A stretch of 36,538 nucleotides of DNA. Origin: an uncultured Opitutaceae bacterium (GTDB lineage: Bacteria; Verrucomicrobiota; Verrucomicrobiia; Opitutales; Opitutaceae). The stretch lies in NCBI GenBank assembly GCA_937889545.1, contig CALAOT010000042.1:1-36538 (forward strand). Reading direction: 5' to 3'. Positions 1 to 6,657 of this stretch are shown piece after piece. The position numbers were made by a program, and so were the translations under genes. Under the pieces are notes generated by a model. The model was not told the origin of the DNA. It ran no database searches and worked only from the letters and a program-made list of their open reading frames with translations. Each line of letters opens with the position of its first letter. Position 1 is the stretch's first letter.

Positions 1-488
1 AATGAACAAACCACCTTAAAAGGGGCTTGACCGAGTTCTCCCCATATTAGCGGTTCGCCAGGTACGGTCCATGAGATTGTCCAGACAGCTCATTGCGCGC
101 GAGGTGCAACCTCCGCAGCCAACGAGCAACCCACTGAAACCTGCCGCAACGTGTTACTACTCTTGATACTATTCGGGTCGCCTGCATCGGGGCGTGCGGT
201 CGCGGCGGTCAACCGTATGCGCTGCGCCTGCTTCAGCAGGTAGTCCGGGCGCACGTCGCCGTAGGTCTGCGCGATGATGGCCGCGCCGATCTTGCCGCCA
301 ATCAATGGTTTCTGACTTTTAAAAGGCTCCCAAAAGCGTGAGAGGGCATCATGGGATGATTGCGGAAATCCGGACATGGGGTGCCGCCGAGCGGGCACTC
401 GACGTATTCCGGGAAAAGAGACTCCTTACGTCGATTAATGTATTTTCCGGCCTTCTATAAGAGGAAAGCAAAACTAATTCTAAGCGGC
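1..488. other. Left-edge segment of lower GC, no intact gene
   Basis: Apart from the recombinase-like remnant on the minus strand (90-398), I see no convincing gene, RNA or repeat in this stretch. Its base composition is clearly less GC-rich than the sequence beyond 3300. The open frame of the protease extends back to a TTG at 360, but residues before the Met at 489 do not look like a protein N-terminus, so 360-488 is probably the 5' untranslated part. Confidence 0.5.
90..398 (-). pseudogene. Possible C-terminal remnant of a tyrosine recombinase/integrase
   Basis: The reading frame is 102 codons long. Residues 34-61 (about 216-299) resemble the last conserved block of phage-type tyrosine recombinases: the stretch GGKIGAAIIAQTYGDVRPDY lines up with the family pattern LGHxDGGxLxxKTYGHLRxE. 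Tyr46 (codon at 261-263) falls at the catalytic tyrosine. The usual His of the LGH box reads Gly here. Nothing upstream in the frame resembles the catalytic R...HxxR region, so any recombinase is truncated and probably dead. The sequence is less GC-rich than the core genome downstream. It could also be a chance frame; the call rests on a short similarity judged by eye. Confidence 0.35.
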
Positions 489-2801
489 ATGTCCAAATCA
501 TCTCTAGGTTTCCTCCTGTTCCTGATCTGCCTGATCTCTGCGACGCCGCGGGCGGGCGCGCAGCTTTCCGGCAATGTGAATTTCGTCGTGCTAAAGGTTA
601 CGTTTAGCGACTTCGGCACAGCGACGCACTTCACCCAGGCGCAGACGCAGACCGATTTCGGCAATGTTGCCACGCTTTGGGGGAACGACACGTCATACGG
701 CAATATCACGGTGCAATTTCAGTTCGCCGGGCCATATCAGGTGACGTCACCCAGCACCACCTATCTGGACGCGGGAGGCGGGAACTCGTCCACAACAAGC
801 GCGATTGTGCAGCTCATAGATGACGCAGTCAGCGCCTCGCCAAACACGGTCAACTGGAACAACGTATATGGGGTGGTCGTGCTTTTTGCGGACACTCGCG
901 CGTCGGGTTTCTACCGTGGAATCACGCTTCCGAGTACGGTGTCGATCAGTCCCCCAGCCGGAGGCACGTTCGAAGTTCACGGGTCCATTGTTGGGGAAAA
1001 CCCTTCGCAAGACGAACCGGCCGCATGGGGTCGCTGGGGCCATGAGATGGGGCATCAAATGCAGGCGAACCCGGGCAAACCATGGCACCCGAGCAACTAC
1101 AACAGCGATTTCGAGGAGATGGACGCCGAATACCCCGCTCAGTCGGGGATGTTCAACAAGCAGGCCAACATGGCCTATCCCGGCTGGATGCCGCCGGCCA
1201 AATACAAGGCTGTGTCGCCGCCTCTGGGCGGGGAGGTTGGTCTCCTCGCCGAGGAGCGGGCGCCAGGCACTCAGCCCGATTTTCAGGCGATCAAGGCGTC
1301 CCTGACTTTTGGCGGCCCGCAACTCTACTACCTGATCAGCGTGCGGCACCACATTCTCGGCGACGACCTGGCCACGACGCACGGGCCCTCCGGAATCCCT
1401 GACGAGGGCGTGCTCATCGAGCGCGTCGTGGAGGGCGGCGACCCGAGCGTCCTGGATTCCGGGCTGGCGCGCTGGGTGGTGGTGGAGGGCAACGGGGGCT
1501 CGGACAACCTTTGGCACCTGGGCGACACTTACAAGAGCACAGCCGATGGCATCTTTATCACCGTTCGCGCCAATCCGGACAGCGACCATTACGTCGTCGA
1601 CGTGTCTTACGCAGATAAGTCAGGCCAGCCCGATGTGGGCATGAACAGCTGGCTCCAGCCACCGGGCAACACCTATGAAACGACCGACATATGGATTGAC
1701 AGTCCGGTGAACGGATTCGGCACGTTCCGCTATCCGTTGTGGTCGGACCTCATGGGCGGGACCGTGCCTTCGGGAAATGGCGACGATCCAGCCGTTAATC
1801 AGGTGAACCGGATCTATGCGCGCGTCCGCAACTTTGGCAGTCTGCCCGCAACGAACATAGTCGTGCATTTTGACGTCACGAATCCACTGGGCGTGGGCAT
1901 CAACGGTTCGAATGGTTTCGTGCAACTTGGCACGGTGGACAAGAGTCTGTTTCCCGCGCTTGCGTTGCTCCAGCCCGGGAAATCAACGGACGTCTACCTG
2001 GAGTGGACGCCGAACGTCACGCTGACGCCGCAGGAGATCCAGGAGGGACAGTTCTTCTTCCACAGCTGCGTCAGGGTCCGGATCGACCACGTCCCTGGGG
2101 AGACGTTCTTTGCCAACCAGGATGGGGACGGCCAACAGGAGAACATCCTTTACTTTGACGCCGGCTCGCCCGCGTCGCCCGGGGCGCCTGGAGCGCCGAG
2201 CAAGACTGTCATCCACCTGCGGAACGACAGTCCGGCGATGCCAAAGGAATTTTTCCTGAGTGTGGAGCGCGAGCACCTTCCAAGCACTTGGAAGGTGGAC
2301 CTGAATAACGGCAAGCCGGTGGTGAAGCTGGGTCCGGGCCAAATGAAAGATGTGCCCGTTATCATCACTCAGACTGCGCACGAACCCGTGGGGTCCCGCC
2401 ACACGATTCAGGTCTTTGCGTCGAGTCGTGCGACGCTGAAGAACGAAAGCCGCCCCAACGACTTTCATGACGAGTTCGCAACACTCGGAGGTGTGCAATT
2501 CCAGGTCGCCGTGCTTAGGCATCCGAAGATCAAGTGCGAGTGTCCGGACGGGATTGTCACCGGGACGATCACCGGCCTTGATCCCAGAGATTCGGAATTG
2601 GAGAAAAAGCAGGAACTGAGCGTGTTTGTCAGTGCGATCAATTCGGAAGGCCAGTTCATCCCTGAAAAAGGCGTCCTCGCACGCGTCGTCGACGGAAGGT
2701 TCCGAGTCAGGGCGCCCGAGGGAGCGAAGCGAGTGATTGGCCTCTTTTCCGGAACGGCGTTTTCAAGCTCGGCCGCCAGCCCGATCTGCCTTGTCAAGTA
2801 A
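489..2801 (+). CDS. Secreted HExxH zinc metalloprotease (M6-like) with C-terminal beta-domain
   Basis: The 770-residue product has a clear Sec signal peptide: Lys-3, a hydrophobic core LGFLLFLICLI, and a likely cleavage after AGA near residue 24. This is why the ATG at 489 is preferred to the in-frame ATG at 438 or TTG at 360. Residues 185-189 form the zinc-binding motif HEMGH, preceded by a region (VVLKVTFSDF; YGVVVLFADT) that resembles M6 immune-inhibitor-A-like peptidases. The third metal ligand cannot be fixed; the family's usual HxxGxxD continuation is not obvious. From about residue 380 a CARDB-like beta-sandwich follows (NRIYARVRNFGSLPATNIVV), then further beta-rich sequence to the C-terminus. 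It should act outside the cytoplasm on unknown proteins. The gene is less GC-rich than its right-hand neighbours and stands alone, consistent with acquisition. The protease class is fairly sure; the family is not. Confidence 0.75.
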   Translation: MSKSSLGFLLFLICLISATPRAGAQLSGNVNFVVLKVTFSDFGTATHFTQAQTQTDFGNVATLWGNDTSYGNITVQFQFAGPYQVTSPSTTYLDAGGGNSSTTSAIVQLIDDAVSASPNTVNWNNVYGVVVLFADTRASGFYRGITLPSTVSISPPAGGTFEVHGSIVGENPSQDEPAAWGRWGHEMGHQMQANPGKPWHPSNYNSDFEEMDAEYPAQSGMFNKQANMAYPGWMPPAKYKAVSPPLGGEVGLLAEERAPGTQPDFQAIKASLTFGGPQLYYLISVRHHILGDDLATTHGPSGIPDEGVLIERVVEGGDPSVLDSGLARWVVVEGNGGSDNLWHLGDTYKSTADGIFITVRANPDSDHYVVDVSYADKSGQPDVGMNSWLQPPGNTYETTDIWIDSPVNGFGTFRYPLWSDLMGGTVPSGNGDDPAVNQVNRIYARVRNFGSLPATNIVVHFDVTNPLGVGINGSNGFVQLGTVDKSLFPALALLQPGKSTDVYLEWTPNVTLTPQEIQEGQFFFHSCVRVRIDHVPGETFFANQDGDGQQENILYFDAGSPASPGAPGAPSKTVIHLRNDSPAMPKEFFLSVEREHLPSTWKVDLNNGKPVVKLGPGQMKDVPVIITQTAHEPVGSRHTIQVFASSRATLKNESRPNDFHDEFATLGGVQFQVAVLRHPKIKCECPDGIVTGTITGLDPRDSELEKKQELSVFVSAINSEGQFIPEKGVLARVVDGRFRVRAPEGAKRVIGLFSGTAFSSSAASPICLVK

Positions 2802-2887
2802 GCCTTTAGAACATGAAGCCCTGTCACTATTCTTGATCTCACCCGCGGCATTGGCGCATCGGCCAAGTAACGTAACCCATTGGAAAG

Positions 2888-2964
2888 TGGCGCACCCGAA
2901 GGGAGTCGAACCCCTAACCTTCTGATCCGTAGTCAGAAGCTCTATCCAATTGAGCTACGGGTGC
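2888..2964 (-). tRNA. tRNA-Arg (anticodon ACG)
   Basis: Reading the minus strand, a full cloverleaf folds. The 7-bp acceptor is GCACCCG/CGGGTGC with discriminator G and an encoded CCA (2888-2890). The D arm is GCTC/GAGC. The anticodon stem is TCTGA/TCAGA with loop CTACGGA, giving anticodon ACG. The T arm is AGGGG/CCCTT with loop TTCGACT. ACG, read as ICG, decodes CGU/CGC/CGA arginine codons. The 3' end faces the low-GC segment on the left, as expected for a tRNA used as an integration site. Confidence 0.97.
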
Positions 2965-3321
2965 GTGAGAGAAGGCAAGAAAGAGCAGCCAAGAAGGCCC
3001 TAGTGCAAGCGAGAAGTACGCGCATGGAAGACGGGCTCATCAGCTCCAGCTTGGCCAGCGGCTTGGTGGATGACCGGGAAGCGCGCGCGGGATTCCTTGC
3101 ATTCGGAGTCGACCATGCATCCAGCCCGGCAACGAGCATCCGCATGGCAATCGGACGTCGCCCGACGTCCTTCGCCGCGCCACCTCGAATCCGTCCTGGC
3201 CGGCCAAAGAATGGCAACAATGCCGCATTTCCACGCTGGTCCCCGCGGGGGTCGCTCGCCTACTCCTTGACTTAATGGATCCGGCCGCGAAGAACGAGCG
3301 GCCCGCAGTAGCTTAAATATT
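2965..3321. other. Intergenic stretch upstream of tRNA-Arg and the cyclophilin gene
   Basis: This is 357 bases with no convincing gene on either strand. It must hold the promoter of the leftward tRNA-Arg and that of the rightward cyclophilin gene, but I cannot point to good -35/-10 pairs. A TTGACT lies at 3267-3272 without a matching -10 at the usual distance, and the last 15 bases before the cyclophilin start are AT-rich. Confidence 0.5.
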
Positions 3322-3954
3322 ATGTCTTCGCGCGTCCTCCGTCTCCCCGTCCTCCAGCTTTGCCTGGCTCAGGTCGTCCTCGTTATGGCGGGATGCCACT
3401 CGTCCGCGCCGGCCGGCGCCCCAAATCCAAAGGTCCCGGCGGGAGCCCGAAGCTCCGGGGGCCTGCATGCCGATCTCGAGACGGACAAGGGGACGATCGG
3501 GATCGAGTTCTTCGCGGCGGACAGCCCCAGGGCCGTCGAGAATTTCCGCCTGCTCGCCGAGCACGGGTACTACGACGGGCTGGTCTTCCACCGGATCATC
3601 AAGGGCTTCATGATCCAGGGCGGGGACCCCTCGGGCGACGGCACGGGCGGCGAGAGCGCGTGGGGCGGCAAGTTCGCCGACGAGATCCGGAGGGATTCGC
3701 CCCTCTACCAGGCCGGCTACCGCAGGGGCGTCGTCGCGATGGCAAACGCGGGTCCCAACACGAACGGCAGCCAGTTCTTCATCATGCACCAGGACTATCC
3801 CCTGCCCCCGAGCTATGTGATCTTCGCGAAGGTGACGCGCGGCATGGAGGTCGTCGACGCGCTGGCCGACACGCCGACGGCGACGGGATCGGACGGGGAG
3901 GCCAGCAGGCCGGTCACCCCCCCGGTGCTGCGCAAGGTCACGATCCTCCCGTAG
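3322..3954 (+). CDS. Lipoprotein cyclophilin-type peptidyl-prolyl cis-trans isomerase
   Basis: This 210-residue protein would speed proline isomerisation during folding of exported proteins. The N-terminus is a lipoprotein signal: hydrophobic residues 10-24 followed by MAGC, with Cys25 as the probable lipidation site. The mature part, from about residue 48, is a compact bacterial cyclophilin. Visible family signatures are AVENFRLLAEHGYYDGLVFH, GFMIQGGDP, GVVAMANAGPNTNGSQFFI and YVIFAKVTRGMEVVD, including the catalytic-pocket Arg of FHRII and the Gln/Phe of GSQFF. The length is normal for the small type. It is a single gene between the tRNA region and the toxin-antitoxin pair. The lipid anchor suggests action at the inner or outer membrane facing the periplasm; which membrane cannot be read. 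Confidence 0.92.
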   Translation: MSSRVLRLPVLQLCLAQVVLVMAGCHSSAPAGAPNPKVPAGARSSGGLHADLETDKGTIGIEFFAADSPRAVENFRLLAEHGYYDGLVFHRIIKGFMIQGGDPSGDGTGGESAWGGKFADEIRRDSPLYQAGYRRGVVAMANAGPNTNGSQFFIMHQDYPLPPSYVIFAKVTRGMEVVDALADTPTATGSDGEASRPVTPPVLRKVTILP

Positions 3955-4118
3955 GGGAAGCCGCCTCGGGTGCGCCTCTTTGCCTTTGCGGGTGCGGCCG
4001 CATGGCTTCGCCGCTATCGGCGCGTCGCGCTCCAAGGAATCCTCGCCGGCAATGCCGTCGAACCCCATTGGATAGGGGAAAAGCGCGGGCACGTTGTTGC
4101 GCCTTGACCGCAGGGCTA

Positions 4119-4146
4119 TTTCGACCAGTCCAACGACTAGTCGAAA
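4119..4146. promoter_or_regulatory. Inverted repeat upstream of the antitoxin gene (candidate operator)
   Basis: TTTCGAC and AGTC (4119-4125, 4127-4130) pair with GACT and GTCGAAA (4135-4138, 4140-4146), giving an 11-bp dyad with one mismatch around a CAAC centre. It ends 12 bases before the GTG start of the antitoxin. Antitoxins of the Phd/VapB kind commonly bind such palindromes to repress their own operon, so an autoregulatory operator is the likely role. A hairpin in the mRNA leader is the alternative. Confidence 0.5.
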
Positions 4147-4158
4147 CGATCCCGTACC

Positions 4159-4422
4159 GTGATCCCTGCAGCCACCGAACCCTCGACGACAGTCGGGGCC
4201 TATGAAGCCAAGTCAAAGCCCTCCGAGCTGCTCGATCTCGTCGAGCGCGGACGGACCATCACGATCACACGCCATGGGCGCAACATCGCCAGGCTGGTGC
4301 CTGCCTACGCGCCCGCCATGGATCGCTCTGTCTTCACACGGATCCGGGCGCTCCACTCACGGCTTTCGCTGGTCGCGGGCGAGTCCGCCCGCGACCTCAT
4401 CACTGCCAGCCGTCGCTTCTGA
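4159..4422 (+). CDS. Phd/YefM-family antitoxin
   Basis: An 87-residue protein starting with GTG. Residues 11-50 carry the Phd/YefM DNA-binding fold: VGAYEAKSKPSELLDLVERG, then TITITRHGRNIARLVP, very close to the family pattern of ExKxxxSELLxxVxxGxxxxITxxGxPVAxLvP. The remaining tail (about residues 52-87) is the usual flexible segment that wraps the toxin. It should neutralise the downstream PIN toxin and, with it, repress the operon. The stop codon lies 3 bases before the toxin start, so the two are co-translated. No closer start is available in frame; the start choice is supported by the conserved block beginning soon after. Confidence 0.85.
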   Translation: MIPAATEPSTTVGAYEAKSKPSELLDLVERGRTITITRHGRNIARLVPAYAPAMDRSVFTRIRALHSRLSLVAGESARDLITASRRF

Positions 4423-4425
4423 CGC

Positions 4426-4842
4426 GTGAAGGCGCTTGCCATCGATGGCTCGACGAGCCTCGGATTCCTGCGGAAGGACGAGCAGGCCTTATCCTCCCTC
4501 AAGGCGCTCGACGCCATCGAAAGCGGAGTGCCGGCGTTCGTTCCCGCGCATTGGTGCGTCGAGGTGGCAAACGGCCTCATCATGGCCGAACGACGCCAGC
4601 GCGCTTCGCAGGCCGACATCACCGAAGCGCTCGGCCTCGTGGCGGCACTCCCCGCCCTCGCCGACGAGGAGACCGCACAAAAGGCCGGCAACAGCACGGC
4701 TGCGCTTGCCCGCCAATACCGTCTAACGATCCATGATGCCGCCTATCCTGAACTGGCGATGCGACGCGGGGCCTCGCTCGCCACCACCGATCAGGCTCTC
4801 GCCAAAGCCGCCAAAGCTGCAGGCGTAGCCATCCTTCAGTAG
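4426..4842 (+). CDS. vapC: VapC-type PIN-domain toxin (ribonuclease)
   Basis: The 138-residue product is a single PIN domain, the usual size for VapC toxins. These are Mg2+-dependent RNases that cleave tRNA or other RNA when not bound by the antitoxin. The four acidic active-site positions are present: Asp7 (AIDGSTSLGF), Glu46 (HWCVEVANGL), Asp104 (TIHDAAYPELA) and Asp122 (LATTDQALAKAA). The start is GTG, 3 bases after the antitoxin stop. No sign of decay is seen, so the pair is probably functional. The RNA target cannot be predicted from sequence. Confidence 0.88.
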   Translation: MKALAIDGSTSLGFLRKDEQALSSLKALDAIESGVPAFVPAHWCVEVANGLIMAERRQRASQADITEALGLVAALPALADEETAQKAGNSTAALARQYRLTIHDAAYPELAMRRGASLATTDQALAKAAKAAGVAILQ

Positions 4843-4916
4843 ACCGCCAGCGGAACGAGCAGGAGGCAGCGCGCTGGCTTCCACCCGCGCCCCCGGCGCA
4901 AGCGGGCGGCACGCGC

Positions 4917-6641
4917 TCATGAGGCCCTGCGCCAGTCGATCAGCTCGAGCTGCAGGAGCTTCCGGTCGTTGAAGTAGTTCCAGTTGAGCTCCACCGCCAG
5001 GTCGAGGGGCGCGCCGACGGGCGGCACGCGGTCGGCCATCTTCCACGCCACTCCGCTGAGCGCGCGCCCGCGCGAATCCTCGATCCAGAACCGGAAGTGC
5101 CGGGCCTTGAAGATCTCGGGGCGCCTGAGGAACGGGACGCCGCGGAGCCCGAAGACAGGCTCCGGGTTTCCCTGGCCATAGGGACGGAGCGCATCGAGCT
5201 CGTCCATCAGCCCATCCGTGATCTGGTCCGGCATGAGCCACGCCGAAATGTTGAGCCGCGCCTCCGCGATGCCCTCGCCCGCGCGGCTGCGCACGGCCGC
5301 CGCGAACCTCGCGCGAAAACCCTCGACCTCGGACTTCGGGAGCGAGACCCCCACCGCCATGGGATGCCCCCCCCAGCTGGTGAGGCCCTCGGGGCACGTG
5401 CCGAGGATATCCACCAGGTCCATGCCGTCCACGCTGCGCCCGGAGCCCTTCGCCATGTCGCCCTCGTTGCCGAGCACGATGCACGGCCGGTTGTAGCGCC
5501 GGGTGACCCGGCCCGCCACGATCCCCACGACCCCGGGGTGCCACGCCTCGCTGAACAGGACGATCCCGGAGTCGCTGATGTACCGCTCCTCGATCATCCT
5601 CTCGGCCTCCTCGGTGATCTTGCGCTCGATGTCCTGGCGCTCGCGGTTGAAGGTGTCCAGCTGCTGCGCCGTCTCCCGGGCGAAGTCGGCGTCGTCGCTC
5701 AGGAGAAGGTCGACCGAGAGCGCGGCATCCGCGAGCCGGCCCGAGGCGTTGATCCTGGGCCCCAGCCGGAACGAGATGTCCACGGGCTGGATCACCTGCG
5801 CGCCAGAGATCCCGGAGACGTCCATCAGCGCGCGCAGGCCGGGGCGCGCCGTCTCCTGGAGGATACGCAGCCCGGTCTTGGCGAGGATTCGGTTCTCGCC
5901 GAGGAGGGGGACCAGGTCCGCGATCGTGCCCATGGCGACCAGGTCCAGGTAGTCCCTCAGCCTGACGCGCGCCGCGACGGGGTGGCTCTCGGCGCGCAGC
6001 TGCTTCAGGAGCCCGTGCATGAGCTTGAACACGAGGCCCACCGTGCACAGGTGCTGCCACGCCGGCTGCGCCGCCTCGCCCCCGAGGCCCACGACGTGGG
6101 GGTTGACCAGCAGGCCCCGCTCGAGCGTGCGGTCCTTGGACCTGTGGTGGTCCACCACAAGGACGTCGATCCCCTGCCCCATCAGGTAGTCCACCTCGTC
6201 GTGCGAGTTGGTGCCGCAGTCTAGCGCGATGAAGAGCCCGGGCCTGCCCGCCTCCAGCGCGCGGTCGATGGCGCTCCGGGAAAGGCCGTACCCGTCCTCG
6301 GACCGCCGGGGGACAACGAAGCTCGGATCCAGCCCGAACCGCCTCAAGATCGAGACGAGAAGCGCCGTGCTGCTGACGCCGTCGACGTCGTAGTCGCCGA
6401 GGACCGCGATCCGCTCCCGGGCCGCTATGGCGGCCCTGAGCCGGTCCGCCGCCCGGACGACGTTGCCCACCAGGAAGGGATCCTCCAGCCGAGACAGGTC
6501 GGGATGCAGGAACTCCGCGGCGTGGGACGGATCCCCGTGCCCCCCGCGCACGAGGAGCTCGGCGAGCACGGGACCCACGCCCGCGCGCTTGCTCAGCTCC
6601 CCGACCTCGCCAGGCGGGATTGGCGTGTGGATCCAGCGCAT
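4917..6641 (-). CDS. recJ: Single-stranded-DNA-specific exonuclease RecJ
   Basis: RecJ degrades single-stranded DNA 5' to 3' in RecFOR recombination and mismatch repair. The 574-residue length matches the family (E. coli, 577). The DHH phosphoesterase motifs are intact: DYDVDG (83-88), LDCGTNSHDEV (140-150) and VVDHH (162-166). They are followed by the INASGRLADAALSVDLLL block, and the DHHA1 domain has GVVGIVAGRV, KGSGRS and GGHPMAVGV. The C-terminal OB-like domain closes with a WNYFNDRKLLQLELIDWR segment. It begins 16 bases after the secDF stop on the same strand, so it is the last gene of a yajC-secDF-recJ transcript. It is convergent with vapC, 74 bases apart. Confidence 0.96.
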   Translation of the reverse strand: MRWIHTPIPPGEVGELSKRAGVGPVLAELLVRGGHGDPSHAAEFLHPDLSRLEDPFLVGNVVRAADRLRAAIAARERIAVLGDYDVDGVSSTALLVSILRRFGLDPSFVVPRRSEDGYGLSRSAIDRALEAGRPGLFIALDCGTNSHDEVDYLMGQGIDVLVVDHHRSKDRTLERGLLVNPHVVGLGGEAAQPAWQHLCTVGLVFKLMHGLLKQLRAESHPVAARVRLRDYLDLVAMGTIADLVPLLGENRILAKTGLRILQETARPGLRALMDVSGISGAQVIQPVDISFRLGPRINASGRLADAALSVDLLLSDDADFARETAQQLDTFNRERQDIERKITEEAERMIEERYISDSGIVLFSEAWHPGVVGIVAGRVTRRYNRPCIVLGNEGDMAKGSGRSVDGMDLVDILGTCPEGLTSWGGHPMAVGVSLPKSEVEGFRARFAAAVRSRAGEGIAEARLNISAWLMPDQITDGLMDELDALRPYGQGNPEPVFGLRGVPFLRRPEIFKARHFRFWIEDSRGRALSGVAWKMADRVPPVGAPLDLAVELNWNYFNDRKLLQLELIDWRRAS

Positions 6642-6657
6642 CTGCCCGGATCCACCG

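Noticed and set aside
360..488. TTG start giving a longer protease
   Set aside because: The added residues would mask the signal peptide, which begins cleanly at the Met at 489.
747..1589. Long minus-strand frame opposite the protease, and similar long frames opposite recJ, secDF, speA, glmS and rpsA
   Set aside because: Each is a mirror of a well-recognised gene; the translations have low-complexity Arg/Gly/Asp/His composition and no domain.
2880..3275. 131-codon plus-strand frame across the tRNA
   Set aside because: It reads through the complement of the tRNA-Arg gene and shows no domain.
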